64,000 nucleotides of DNA from Melastoma dodecandrum (lineage: Eukaryota; Streptophyta; Magnoliopsida; Myrtales; Melastomataceae). The notes beneath the pieces were generated by a model that made no database searches, was not told the DNA's origin, and saw nothing but the letters and a program-made list of their open reading frames with translations. How positions within the stretch are numbered: position 1 is the stretch's first letter; every line of letters starts with the position of its first letter. The DNA is taken from positions 2,356,001 through 2,420,000 of the forward strand of contig JARUPY010000606.1 of the NCBI GenBank assembly GCA_029817715.1. The letters are read 5' to 3'. Shown piece after piece: positions 12,430 to 25,241 of this stretch. The translations under genes were made by a program, and so were the position numbers.

Positions 12430-14715
12430 ATGGATTCGAGCAGGGCAGAGGAGAAGAGGAAGCTCGATGAGGACGAGGAGGAAGATGAGGAGGAGGACTA
12501 CGATGACGAGGCCGACAAGAGGATGAGGATGACGCCGAGTCCGGCCGGTAAGAAGAGATCCGGGGCCGGGGCGTCCTCAGGCCGGGGATCAGCTAGCTGC
12601 CAGGCGGAGAATTGCTCGGCCAACATGTCGGAGGAGAAGAGGTACCACCGTCGGCACAAGGTCTGCGAATACCACGCCAAGGCGACCATTGTGGTGGTCG
12701 CCGGGATCCAGCAGCGGTTCTGCCAACAATGCAGCAGGTCAGAGTAAAGACAAAAAAAGGAACCAAACCCTAATTCATTTTTTAGTTGCCTTATGATTTA
12801 ATTAACAAATAAAAAAAGACTCACCTTAATCACTTTTTCCCATAAAATTTGTTGTTATTTTTTAGAAGAATATTTCTTTAATTCACTTTTCGCAAACTAC
12901 AATACAAACAGCAATTTATTAAAAACATTACCAATGAATTCTACACATAGTAAATTGAAATAATTATCTCCTAAACTCGGTGGGTTTCATTAACATTGTG
13001 CTATTACCACCACCAAAAGATTTCTTCAATACAGAAAAAAAAAGAACAAAAAATCATCTGAGACTCCACTCCAACTCAATAATTTTAAAAAGAAAACTCT
13101 AATTTTGCTACGAGATCTGACTTTGGGGGTAAAGAATAAATTAAGTAATAGTTACAATTTCTTGTCAAAAAGTTACATTAATTTTTCCTCCGGGAAAACC
13201 GAAGATGTGAAACCCACTTTGGCCGTGACGATGAACAGGAAAGCTATGCTGACATAAACTTCATAGGGATGTCCAAGAAAAATGTTCAGATAAATTACAA
13301 TTTTTCCCCCAAATTAATCACGTGTTTAGAGAATTCTTGGGGCCAAACAATCAAGTCAAATGAAAGTTCCAAACGGGGGAAAGTAAGTTCAGAGTATTAT
13401 GCGTATCGGATGGATACTATTGATCGGTTGTGACGTTTCATGTCGAAATACATGGAACTTATTTATTTTTTTTTTTTTTTTCATGAGCCAAAAATGCCAT
13501 GATCTGTGTGCTGTTGTTTCCTGTCGTTTTGATGGAGAAGGCCTGACATCAGAGGTGAACCCAACCACAGGTCGTCCTTTTGTTGAGCGCCTGACATTTT
13601 ATTACAGTGTAAATGGTAAATGCTCCTCCTATATATGAATTTGTAAGGAGCAGCGAGCAGAAAGTAGTACGTTGATTTTATGAATGAGAAGGACCCGACG
13701 ATGTTTGTCTTGATGAAACCCCCCCAAGAGTCCAAGAAGCTGCTTATCCCATGGATTTTACTAAGGAAAAAGAAACGAGATTAGGAATAAGCTTAGTGAG
13801 TCTCGAGTTTCCGGAGGTTGTTTGTTCAATGGTGTTCGGTAGCTTTGAGCTGTCGATTTAAGGGAGATTTTTCACTTCGTGAAACATTATGGACCGCCAC
13901 TCGATGTAGTAAGGTGGTGTTGAGGGTGCTTGATTATGACCAGTTTTTGAGTAGTTCCGAGGAGTTGATGTGGGGTTTTTTTGCATGTGAGAATACATCT
14001 CGATGGAATTAGGACCAGGGACAGGATGAAACTGTAAGTGGGATTTCGACTTCTCCTTGTTGCTCAGGCAACATCGTTGAAAATGCTTACCGTTCATGAA
14101 TATTATTCTCAGGAAGTAGGAGAGGCTGTTACGGTTTGGAATCACCATGACAATTAACATAAGTGGAAGGGAAACCCTTAGGTTTTTAATCTTCATGGCG
14201 TTCTATCTCCATCGGACAAGACATGGCTTGTGTCTTAGGATGTAAGAAGATTGCGAAGAATGTCCTAAACTTATAAGTGTGAGTAATCATATAATCTGTA
14301 TAGCGAGGTAATAGCTATGTATTGGTTGCTTTATTATGTGCTGGGAAGTTGAACGCCGGAGATTTCGAAGGGAATCTCCATCGTAGTTGCCATCCTTTTA
14401 CCTCAAATGAAACAAGTTGGCAGTTGTTCGTTAATGACATGCCATTGTTTTATATTCGATTAGTTAAATGCGATCTGAAAGGCAGAAAGGTCACCTAATT
14501 GCTCATGGATCACTATTTTGCTTCTTTGTTTGAAATGTCTACGCATCGGAGCAAACATCAAACTGGTTTTCAACTAATATCTCCTTCACTATCTCAGGTT
14601 TCATGAACTTGGGGAGTTTGACCAAGCCAAGCGAAGTTGCCGAAGGCAGCTGGCTGGGCACAACGAGCGACGCAGGAAGAGTTCCTATGACTTCCCCGGG
14701 GAAGGTTCAACTTGA
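12430..14715 (+). CDS. SPL: short SBP-box transcription factor (SPL3/4/5 type), two exons
   Basis: SQUAMOSA promoter-binding-like factor. Short SPLs promote phase change and flowering and are repressed by miR156. Exon 1 is 12430-12737 and exon 2 is 14598-14715, joined in phase 2 (AG/GT donor, CTCAG acceptor) so that CSR is followed by FHELG. The product is 141 residues, in the size range of SPL3/4/5. A very acidic leader (Glu/Asp-rich, about residues 8-30) precedes the SBP domain at about residues 56-130. The domain has the first zinc site built from CQAENC, the conserved [11 protein letters not shown], then [17 protein letters not shown] and the basic [13 protein letters not shown] nuclear signal. 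The intron lies at the position typical of SBP domains, inside the second zinc-binding half. The intron of about 1.86 kb holds no recognisable gene. The closest type is SPL3/4/5, but which orthologue is not determinable here. Confidence 0.92.
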
Positions 14716-14763
14716 AAACAGGTTATACACCTGGCGAAGTATCCATGTTATATGACCTCTAAG

Positions 14764-14783
14764 ATGCTCTCTCTCTTCTGTCA
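14764..14783 (+). promoter_or_regulatory. miR156/157 target site in the SPL 3' UTR
   Basis: The 20 bases beginning ATGCTCTCTCTC and ending TTCTGTCA are complementary to the miR156 family, with a perfect match to its 5' seed half (TCTTCTGTCA) and only one or two mismatches in the 3' half. The site lies 48 bp after the SPL stop codon, where SPL3/4/5 genes carry theirs. The sequence match is direct; cleavage is inferred from family knowledge. Confidence 0.88.
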
Positions 14784-15039
14784 AACCTGTGATCTGGTTG
14801 ATCTGATTTGTTCATTATCGACTACCCGGAAACAGTTTTAATCTGTTTGCCGCCTTATCATTATGTACTGCTCTGATGTCGTGTTTAAGAACTCGACTGC
14901 ATTTGCTTGATGGGAGTCAACATAATTTCACCAATCTCCCATTAAACCAGCTCGACCAAAGTCAATAGCAAACATATGGTCATGACCTAAGCAGACAGGT
15001 TCTTCAAGAATGGCTAGCAGAAAGAAACGTAGGGCCACA

Positions 15040-17795
15040 TCAGTGTGCAATCCCAAGAACCTTCATGGCAAGTTCCCATGTCACTATCGCAGCTGCGTTA
15101 GCGGGAAATGCTCGAACTATGGTTGGACCGAGACCCGTGTAGCATCCCTTGAGTCCGGCTCTGTTATATATCTTGAGCAGGAGGAATTGCATAAAAAACG
15201 GCATCACCATAGGACATACTAATAATGTTCCAATAAGTATTTTAGTCGACAAGATAGAAGTCTTACAGAATACAAGACTAGGAAAGGATTAAGCGTAGAA
15301 TTTCTCTCTGGGGAGGTCTGGATTATTGTCTTTGCTACGTCCAAAGGCAAAACAACTGACCAAAACTGAAAGATAAGCAGATATGCAGGATCACGTTAAT
15401 TTTCTGCAATGGGCAAAACAGAGGCATTCATCAAGTAGGATAAATTTCAGATACCGCGATACCACTGAGACCACCACTTGCAACTCCTATGCCTGCATCA
15501 ATAAGATATTTGTTCCGAGATGCTTGATTATCGGTGTTGAGAGACCAGTTCATATAATGCCTGACATTCTCATAAACGGTGAAGAATACCGCATTCCCGA
15601 TAGATTCCCTCAAAAATGTAGTAAAGCCTCCACGAAATAGTCCTGTGACCTGGAATTGTTCCTTACTTCTCAAATATATTATTCAGAAGGAAACAAAATG
15701 TTTTCGGGAATGATGCGAACTTCCCACTCACCCCTTCATCCTTCACGGTTTTAAGGGCACAATCGAGAGGACCGCTGTATCTAGTGGTGTTTGAGACGAC
15801 AGAGTCAGTGCCTTGAACTTGCATCCTACACTGAAGAATCAACATCAAACCGAATCGTAAACTAACAAAGAAAAATCAATGGGTTGTGATTTAGTAATGT
15901 GAAAGGATGACTAAGTGATTGATTATCACTCCCCGAGGCAGACAGACCTTCACGAGTTCAGAAGGACACAGCACAAAGCTGATTATAGCTCCGCCGTAAG
16001 CAGCAGAAGGAATTATTACTTGAGGTTGAGGTCGATCCATTTCCCTGCCTTGCTGAATCAAGGAGAAACAAACAGGGTGAGAAGAAGCCATCGCAGACCT
16101 TTTTCCAAAAGCAATACAGGAATATTAGATCTCAAATCTCAGTTCCCTTATACCAGTAGTCTTTGTTTTGTTTGTGAGTATATTCCAAATAACAATGAGC
16201 TCTCAAAAGCTACCCCGACAAAAGATGGCGTCGCCCCTCGGTACAGACCTTTCACCTGTCAGAAGAAATCATTAGCGCCCATAGGTTTTTAACTGGATGA
16301 CTTAGAATAGCATGTAAAGCATATCCGATCAGCATAATCCTTTAGTAGAAGAATTTAAGAACAATTAGGAAATCGTATAACTATGCACACAGAAATTGAA
16401 CCCGATGAACTGACAGACCCCCTCAGACGTGAAAATGCGACCTGCACAGTGCAGACCATTGCGGTACTTCGGTCCAACAACCTCGGTATTGTGCTTTTGA
16501 AGCTTCACCTGAAAAAAATGGGAAAAAAAGGACAAGTATAGAAAAGGACTCAGTAAAGTATAATTTGCATCATTGGAAGATTATCGTCCACAGAAACAGA
16601 ATACACTTGCAACAGTAAAAAGAAAAGAAAAAAGAAAATTCAGCGATCAAGCAAATATGGATAGAGATGTTAACCATTCCAATTCAATATGCAGATAATA
16701 CATCAAAGACTTTGAACACCATATGAATATATCAGCACAAAAATCATGAAAGCATATGATTGAAGGGATTATCAGAAATAACATTTCAATTTTGAAGTTC
16801 CAACGTGAACTTTCACTATGTTCATGGACTACCTTGCAATAAACGCATAATCATGTACATGACATACTTAACATCAACGAACAATAGAAGCACTAGTTCC
16901 TCAACACGATGACCAATAGTTATGCTTCATTCTCCCAGCATAGTGTCATTCAAGAGAGAAGACCTACTCTTTATTCACACTGCATATAGTACTTTCAACC
17001 AGACTCCTTTCACGTTGCATTGAAATTGACGAGCTATATTGCACAAGAAGCAACAATGAATGTGCCAGAGATAGTAGGACCACTCCTCCATTTCAGAAAG
17101 CTCAGAAGAAGTGCTAAGGGTTATCTCAGAATTAAAATCATAGTGGACGTCATGAGAGATCTCTTCTGGAGTAAACATACGCACCATGCCACATTGCAGC
17201 TTCGTGATCCATTCCAGTAAAATTTTCTAACTAAAAGAGAAAGCTACAGACTGTTACCCAAACTTCTACTAACCACAAGGGGGAACAGAGCCTTGCAAGC
17301 ATCCAACCCCCATCCTCCTCGAATCTAACTTCAGATACAAACATTACACCATCACGTCCTCGAAACTGAGGACCAAGCTATTACTCCAATTCACTCCTTC
17401 GGTAAACTTATGATATTCGATGGGAAACAGCCACAAGCCAACTATCTACCACCGCGCATTGACTGCGTTCTTCCAAATGGACATGGGTATCTAAACTGAG
17501 AATCCCAGTCTCAATACAAAACCAAGAACCCCTGCAGGGCTAATAGCCTCTTTAAAGCCTAGTGAAATGCTCATCCCCCATCAACAATCACATCAAGCGA
17601 ATCCCTCCGGAAACTCAGAAAGATCCGAACATTCCACACACAAAAAAAAATCATGGATGAAGGAAGCATCACAGAACATGGGGTTCGGCGCATAACCTTG
17701 ACGGTGTCGAAAGGGTGACCGATTGCCACGGTGGCGACGCCGGCAATCCACCCTGCCAAATACTCCCTGTAACCGGATGAACCGCCCCCTTCCAT
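15040..17795 (-). CDS. BOU: mitochondrial carrier of the BOU (A BOUT DE SOUFFLE) type, eight exons
   Basis: Inner-membrane solute carrier; the Arabidopsis relative BOU transports glutamate and is needed for photorespiration in young tissue. Exons in order are 17697-17795, 16419-16508, 16154-16255, 15948-16052, 15732-15830, 15455-15649, 15267-15365 and 15040-15171, all in phase 0. They give 306 residues, the normal carrier length. The three carrier-repeat signatures Px[DE]xx[KR] are intact: PFDTVK at residues 28-33, PSELVK in exon 4 and PLDVAK in exon 7. Each is followed by the usual carrier second helix motifs, for example YRGATPSF, FRGGFTTF and YTGLGPTIVR. An in-frame GTG 21 bases upstream is not needed as a start; the first ATG gives a typical short N-terminus MEGGGSSGYREYLAG. 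The stop codon lies only about 325 bp from the convergent SPL stop, and the DEG15 gene ends 480 bp upstream on the same strand. Confidence 0.9.
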
Positions 17796-18274
17796 TCCAC
17801 CCCCGCTACCCAACACCCCTCAAAACAAAATCGTGTGTCGTCAAAGGAGAAGATCAACCGTGGCAGCCATGTTACTTCCCGACCTCCTCGCTGTCGGGGG
17901 AACACTCAGCTGGCAGTGGACCGGACAGGACAGGGACAAAGACAAGGCAAAAGACGAGAGTTTCGTACGGAATCACGATTTGGAAATTGATAGACTCCAA
18001 CCGCGTCTTTCTACCTTTGTCTTTGCCCTGCTGGATTAATCAGTCGTATGTTGGTCACAAATTATTAATTTGTGTGTAACTTAGAGAAAGAACTGAACGT
18101 CTGATATTCGATGCAATTAAAATGCAAGTCACTACAAACTACTCAGCACTTGTTCAATCAAAATTATCTCTATTGAAACTTCGCATTGCGGCTGCTCGAA
18201 AGGTTTCGTGCTTTGGTAGCTGTATTACAGCGCTATGGTCGCTCCATAGTTGAGACCCAAAACTAAGGTAAGCT

Positions 18275-21200
18275 TCAGAGTCTCCCACGAATGGTTCCAG
18301 CAGGGAATGGCCAGTCCTTGTCGACTTCCCTAGGTCTAGTGAATATGTTGTTCTCGGCCAAGAACTTGGCGAATTGGGATCCTCTCCCCTCTTTCTCATC
18401 ACCTAACCTGGAGTGCTTTCGTTGACCAGGACCCGGTTCAGAGGGAAGAGGCGGCATCAGTGCCCAGATAGAAGAAAGGTCTTGATTCGGTCGGTCGAGA
18501 TCTTGCAAGTGCTCAAACTTCTCCATCTCTGTAAGAGATACAAACGCACATTTTATAATCTTACGATCGTAAAATATAGAGGTTATGTGAAGGAAGAGGA
18601 TCACGGCAACGGCAACTGTACCTTGGGAAAACCTGAAGATGGGGGCCAGCGCTGCACAAGGAATGTTGAAGTTGAGGTGAGGGATGACAGTCCCTCCACC
18701 ATGCCTCGCGTTGCTGCCACGTTAAGATTATACTTTGATTTTGAGAATAAATTCAGGGTGTAATGGTACAGTAACATGAAAGGCAAACGCACCCACAAGT
18801 CCAGTAAGATAAAGGCTTTCCTAAAGTCGCATTGAACTAGAAAATGATATCTCAGTGAGGTGTCGTCAAGATAAAGCTGCACGCTCATGCCAGGAATCCC
18901 GTACCTCGTTACAAGACCAATCATATGACCATCCAAGTTGACTACTAATCCCCCACTAGCACCAGGATGGACGGCAGCTGTCGTTTCAATCATTGCAGGT
19001 GAAGCACCGCCTTCGATCGTCAAGGAAGAGGTGTACTCAGTTTTCACCACTTTAGCCACGACCCCAGTGGAAACAGATGGAAACAAACCTGAATGTCCCC
19101 AAGTCGAATGAAATACCAGGAAGAATCAGCAACCAGTAGCAGTCAATAAAAGATATAGAATGCCATCACAAAGCAGATAATTCTGTTGATGAAAAGTCAA
19201 GCACTAGTTACTTCATTTCATTTAACAGAAAAGAACATTAGTGTGCAATACCCACCACTTTTTGGTCCAAAGAGCCCGTGTCCAATCACATACACCTTCG
19301 AACCTAAAGGTGGCGGAGAGCATTCCAGTTCAATTGGGATTAGTTCATCAGGAACACGGACAAGCTGCAATAGCGCAACATCAAGAGGCCCTTTACTGAT
19401 GTATACTACTTTAGCCTCACACCACACCTGAGGTTCAAGGTGATCCAGGCGAACTTGTATATTCCTGTGACTTCTATAACCTATACCTGGATTTACCGGG
19501 GTCTCCATATTTTTCTGCCAATCTACCAAGTTGGACAGGAAAAATGGGGATTTAAAATCTTTTGAGCTTTCTTTTCCAGAAAAATTTCCCTTGCCAAATC
19601 TCCACGGCTCCAACAAGTGAGCATTAGTGAGTATCAGGCCTTGCGCATTCAGGAGAACACCTGAAGCCCAGACTGCATCATTAACTGTTATCAGGCAAAC
19701 AGCAGCCACTGCCTTCTCTAGATTCAACTGAGAAGGCCCCAAAGGACTGTTGACGACACGATCAATATCACAGGTTTTCCTCGCGCTATCACCAGACTCC
19801 TTCAGAGTTGTATTTGAATATTTGCAAACACTTGAAATGGCGTCCCATGGAATCAGAAGCTGCGACCCAAGGCTATAATGTTGCGTTGTTTATCAACAAC
19901 GACATCCAGTATGTAATAGAAGAAGCGGGAGATGTTTGTCAAGTTACCTGAACTTCTGCACCATTAGTCTTTTGTGACAATGGTCTTGTCATAATACCAA
20001 CCAGATTTGCATTACCATCAAGAACAGGGCCCCCTTCGGTTCCTGAAAAACAAGGTGAAATCTATTCTCAGTATATCAAGAACGAGATAATTAAATTTCC
20101 TTTATCAGATAAAACAAGAGTTCTCACCAGGAAGACACCTAATATCAGCCATGAGCAATGATTTTCTGGAAGAATTGGGTGGGTAGAAGTTCGAAATAAA
20201 ACCTGTAGAGATGCTAACCAAATAGACAGCCCCAATTCATTATTAGTGCACTGAAGTAAAATTAGACGCAAACAAGAATGCAATCTACTATTCCGAAACA
20301 GTTTGGCAATATCCTGATGTAGATATTGCCATAACACTAACTCATCCGAACATGCAAGTATAGACTCCGGAGAGGATTTCACAGTGAAGAAGATAATTCA
20401 AGTGGTGTTTTTGTGGAAGCAATACCTATTGACGAAATGAATGGGGGAGAGGATTCCAAAAGGAGAACCAACAGCCAGAAGAAAATCCCCCCTTTTGATT
20501 GATGATGATGTCCCAAGGCTCGGAAGGCTCTATTATTAACATTGCAAATATTTAGACTTGGGGCAATAGACATGCTAGTTTAAACTCAACATTCTACAAA
20601 AGGACAGTACCAGGTACACCTTTTTACCTTGGATAAAATGGAAATCCCAAGTATAGCAATTTTTGCGACTGAAATCCCCACCAAACTAGACGGAGCTGAT
20701 TCTCCATAGGCTGTGTACTTTTGACTCTGCAAAAATGACCTAATAAAAAAATCATGCTAGCAGAATAAGTCGTGAAGGTCTAACGAACACATTGCAGTTC
20801 TTATCCAATCCATATACCTAACATGGAATTCATCATTGTCACCATCTCAATGATTAGTTGCAAAAAGTGATGAGAATATTGACTAACATGAAAGCGGCTA
20901 CACGAAACTGTGATGTACAACTGAACTCAACATTTTGCAAATAATCATATACAGATGATGCCAACAAGTATGGAATGCAGTCTAAAATCACCTGAATACC
21001 CACAAAGTCTGCTGCTTTCTTCTCATTTGATGCCAAGGACCAACCAATATCCCATCCTTGGTCTTTTGAGCTCGAAGAGGCTTCCACCAAGGACTGGACT
21101 GCTAGGGAGGATTCGGGTATGTCAACCTGAAAATAAACTGATCAATTTAGTTGCACCATGCAAGTTCATGACAACCTCAACAGCCAGCATCTTCCTTCAA

Positions 21201-22112
21201 GATCGACCCCAGTAATCAAAACATGTCATTATTCCCAAAAAACAAGTGAATGACACCAGTCAAATGCATACCAATGTCAAAAGTCTTGCCTCAACCCAAG
21301 ATGATCCTTCTTCCTTCCCACGCTTTCTGTCAGTTGACATCGAGTGCTCATTCGAATCCTGAAGTTGACAAACAAGATAAGAAAACCACATCAGATACGA
21401 AGGTTGAAAAAATAATAAACCAGTTTTATGGCAGATAACCAGAAGAACCAAGCAGCTAGTACCTCGACCATAACATCAATGCGTGCACCAGAAATCAACT
21501 CTGGCTGACCCTAAAAAGCCCAATCGGCAAACCATATTACTTGAAATCAGACAAAAAAACGCAGCCCTTTCATGCATCAAGAAACGTCATACTCTTCCAA
21601 CCTTGGATAAGCCCTCCCTGTACTCCATAGCCAAGAACGGCTCCACGACGGATGCAACAGTAACCACCAAATTCCCATCCCACCCAGTTTCAGCCAAAAC
21701 CACCTCCATCAACCCGGAATCACGAAGCGAGACAGGCACCAACATCCCGGAAGCCGAAATTGTTGTCTTCCCAGTCCTATAAACCACACACACACACACC
21801 CCCCCACAATTCATAAACAAAAACCCAGAATTTTCTCAAAATTCGCTCATCATGAAAATCCTCATGATTATACTACTCACTGGTAATGATGGAACGCGTG
21901 CCTCCTCATCTTCATCCCTCTCGGGTCCTAAAAATTTCCCCCAAAACGAGCAAAACCCATAAACCCTCATTCCCCTAAACAATACTATAAATCGGGCGAT
22001 AACGCGAGCTGAAACATCAAAAGGGGGAAGATGAGATGGGACTCACAGGCCCGTGGACCCGAATCATCACGGCGAGATTCCGGGCAACCTCGATGATCTC
22101 CTGCAGACCCAT
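18275..22112 (-). CDS. DEG15: DEG15-type peroxisomal (glyoxysomal) processing protease, fourteen exons
   Basis: Trypsin-like Deg/HtrA protease that removes PTS2 presequences inside peroxisomes. Exons are 22047-22112, 21881-21927, 21602-21776, 21463-21510, 21272-21358, 20992-21126, 20628-20726, 20426-20529, 20128-20213, 19948-20042, 19256-19859, 18905-19088, 18622-18713 and 18275-18528. All phases agree and give 691 residues, close to the roughly 700 of the Arabidopsis protein. The catalytic triad is visible: His in LILTNAH (about 395), Asp in PLDVALLQL (about 474) and Ser in HPGASGG (about 560). Like other DEG15 proteins it has a long N-terminal half, with [12 protein letters not shown] marking the degenerate first protease-like half, and lacks a PDZ domain. 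The conserved tail block [12 protein letters not shown] is present. The chain ends in GRL instead of the expected SKL peroxisome signal, which is unusual. The neighbouring BOU gene is on the same strand but has its own start. Confidence 0.9.
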
Positions 22113-23921
22113 GGGTAAACTCGTTGTCCGTCGGACAATCCGACACCTCCGATCCAATCTCTTTTCGGTCGTATTTTCTACCGAAAAGTTTTATGCGTTC
22201 TGGATAATAATGGATACATGGTGTACTGGTAAGTATTCTTCGCTTGGATTTCGTCCTTATCCCAAATTATCAGCCGGTGCCATGCTCCAATGTAAATATC
22301 ATTCCAGGCTTACCAAAAACGAAAATATCATTCCAACCCGACATTCAAGAAGAGAGAAATAATTTCCAGTTTATCCAGACCTAAAATTAGAGTTTTATTT
22401 CGTTATTACGTTAGTTTTTAAATTATTTCTGAGCTCGTAAGTTTTAAAATTCGTCGATTAAATTTGTAAAATCAGCCTTATAAATACCGACTTCGGTCAT
22501 GACAGAGTGAAGTCGGTCTTATCTTGACACCCTCGAGTCCCACATGAAGTCGAGATATTATTTTAAAAATTTCATATGTGTGGTACCCTAAAACGTATAA
22601 TATTTTCCCAAAAATACTCTAATTTGGAACAAAATTCTTTAAAATGACTAATTAAGATATTCATGAAAAAACATACTCCACTCAACGAGCATAAATAGGC
22701 TTCTCCGGATAGAAATAAGCATAATCATGTTTGAAACTGACGTGCTCATGGGATCGTGCCTCCAATTGGCCTAACCCACCCCCCGGTATTTGAGTAAATT
22801 TCGATAGAATAATTTATCGGTTGGGTCGTGTTTGACCACATTTTTTAGACCCGATTAAATTTTCGAATCGAATTTAGGCAAATAAAATAATAACATTACA
22901 CGGCCCGCCCGACTCAGATAAAAGAGTTTTTGCTTTTGTTTGTACTTTTATTTTTTTTAATTTGAATTTTGACTTTTACATAGATATTTAAAGAATATTT
23001 ATATAAAATTAACATCCCTACTATGTTTTAGACTTTTGAGTCAGTCTTACGTAAAAAATTTTAAGTTCAATAAATCCGACCCGTAGCTAGGGCCGGGACG
23101 AATTCAAATAATGGATAAAATATTTGGCCCGAATAAATTCGGCCCGAATCAATCCGAACCCGCCCGTTGAACAAGTGTAGTTGAAACAAAAATTTTAAGC
23201 CGTGACTTAATTCTTATTATCGAAATGAAATTCTTATGATCGAAATGCCTCTTGTATTATGTAAGCTTTTGCAAATATTTGTAATTATTTAAGTAAGGTA
23301 TTTTCGAAATTCGAATATTTTTGTCCTAAATATCATAAACGTATTTATTTATTAAATATTCTCGGCAAAATATAAATAGGGGAGAAGAAGAAGCGGATAT
23401 ACTATAGCGAAAGCAAACCATGCGCTCCTTATCTTTTATCCAGAACTCGTGAAAATTTTGGACATTTTTTTTAAAACGAATCACGTGTCGTTATATCATT
23501 TATATAATCAAATAAAAATTCCAGAAGGTCCAGATTCATAGTAAATTATTTCATCTGATAGTTATATACTGAACCACGTGTCGGCCTCACCTCACAGCCC
23601 AGCATATACCTTCATTTCTGTTTTACATCCGAAAGCAATTTCTTCTTATTTCATCAAAGTAGAGGAGTAAACTGGCCTTCCCCTAACACACGAGGGAAAG
23701 CTAAAGCTGCAGAAGGAGTCGAAGTAGCAGTAGTAGTAGTAGATTCGACATTGATTTTAACAACCACCAACAAAACCATAACTTAAAAAGACCATGGATC
23801 CCGGGGGGATATGTACAAGCCGTCGCCAGCGTCGTCTTTGAAAGGGAAACATCGACGGAGGATGAGGATGTGGCAGGTGAGACCTTGCTGTCGAACCCCC
23901 ATCGTCGTATCGGCATCGCTC
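22113..23921. other. gene-free AT-rich stretch between DEG15 and DRM1
   Basis: It holds the DEG15 promoter side and the DRM1 3' flank. A 9-base perfect stem (ACCGACTTC with GAAGTCGGT) closes a short loop at about 22485-22518. At about 22800-23170 there are repeated CCCGA/CCGAA words (GGCCCG, CCGAAT, CCGAACCCG) resembling hAT subterminal repeats, but no terminal repeats or coding sequence were found. Confidence 0.45.
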
Positions 23922-24450
23922 TCAGCGATGCTTGCTCCTCGTCTCGTTGCTATAGAGCCTGACGTTCACAGACGATCAAATTTTGATTTAGTGTCTTGGT
24001 TATATAGCCAAGAGCTCCGTCAGGGTCCTAACTCAACTCACCAGTCATAGACGGTGGGGGAGTTGGGGTTAGGCTTGTCGAAGTACTGGCCTCCGATGGT
24101 CTTGGTGGCCAGGTTGCTACCCGGGTGGAACACGCTCCTCCAGACGTTGTCCTTACGAGCCGACCCCGGGGTCGTGGGGGTAACCGGGGTCACAGGGGTT
24201 GCGGGGAGGGAGACAGACTTTGCCATGCTGCTCTCGCCTTCGCCGTCTGTACGTGCAGCACAGACGTGACACAAACACCATACACGTACATATTAGACAG
24301 AGCCGAACCCAGACGTATCAAAGAAAGAAAGAAAGCAGAGTAACCTTTAGGGATGGCGAGGGGGGTGGCGATCTTCCTGAGCCTGCCGAGGCCGTGATCA
24401 GGCTGGGGGCCGGCGACGACGTCGTCCCAGATCTTGTCCAGAAGAACCAT
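23922..24450 (-). CDS. DRM1: dormancy-associated/auxin-repressed protein (DRM1/ARP family), three exons
   Basis: Small plant-specific protein whose transcripts rise in dormant buds and under stress; the biochemical role is unknown. Exons are 24345-24450, 24042-24246 and 23922-23958, with phases that agree, giving 115 residues. The family hallmarks are all present: the opening [17 protein letters not shown], the LGRLRK block, a TP-rich linker ([11 protein letters not shown]), the core [19 protein letters not shown], then [17 protein letters not shown], and a C-terminus in TRSKHR. The first intron is about 98 bp and the second about 83 bp. Members are described as intrinsically disordered, which fits the composition. 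The gene lies next to the endogenous pararetrovirus, whose nearest border is about 690 bp upstream of the start codon. Confidence 0.95.
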
Positions 24451-24537
24451 CTTTATTTACCAATCTCTCTCTTTTCTTCTTTTTACCTTTGCAAAATATG
24501 TCACCAATAATAGAGAGGGAGGGAAAGGGGGAATGCT

Positions 24538-24544
24538 GTATATA
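24538..24544 (-). promoter_or_regulatory. possible TATA box of DRM1
   Basis: On the minus strand TATATAC lies about 90 bp upstream of the DRM1 start codon, in a CT-rich leader region. Position and sequence suit a core promoter, but this is inferred from spacing only. Confidence 0.4.
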
Positions 24545-25138
24545 CACACATTACATCAGTAAATAACAAGCAGATGGTGATGCGGAAATATCTCTGCATC
24601 TGTTAATTGAAGAAAACGAGGGCGCCCTTCGATCCGACCGTACACGTGGCGGAAAGGACGATCTCGGTGGGAAGCAAAGAAAAGAAGACAAAAAATGAAT
24701 GGCGGGGTGAGTGGGTGAAGTTAAAAAAAAAAGAGAGCAGGTACAAATTATTAAATGGGAGTGAGGTCGGATGGATCAGATTCCGATGCAGATGGAAGGG
24801 GTGGGAATGGATAAGGATGAAGACTAAGCAATCACAAACAAACATTGGACCCCACCCTCAACAACATTAAGTTATATTTCTCCTTTGTCTCCCATATTGA
24901 TGATGAGAATCGATTTTTATTTGTTTTATTTGGTGAAAAGGGACTCATTTTTTTAAAAACTGTAATTTAACACACGTACAGCAATTCCATTGGAGCGCTT
25001 ATGTCAATTGGCAGTCAGGAACGGAGATTTGCTCGTCACGTAGAAAAAAAGAAAAAAATTTGTGAACATTTTATGTATTCTATTGTCCAGTTCTTTAGTC
25101 TCTATTCATTTTTGAGTGGTCTGTGATCGTCGTATTTC

Positions 25139-25151
25139 TGGTATCAGAGCC
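25139..25151 (+). other. primer-binding site complementary to initiator tRNA-Met
   Basis: TGGTATCAGAGCC is the standard sequence complementary to the 3' end of plant initiator methionine tRNA, used by caulimovirids and by many copia elements to start reverse transcription. It is placed about 90 bp before the movement-protein segment, consistent with the caulimovirid leader. Confidence 0.75.
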
Positions 25152-25241
25152 TAGTTTATCAAATTATTTTCTTAATTCTTTTTAAGGGGAAAAGAAAGAG
25201 ACTAATAACCCTACCTGGATAAGTACCTTGCCATAATACCC

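Noticed and set aside
13399..14196. Several short frames in the SPL intron
   Set aside because: They lie inside a supported intron and match no family.
17669..17905. 78-codon minus-strand frame over the BOU start
   Set aside because: It is out of frame with the carrier; the carrier frame and ATG at 17795 explain the region.
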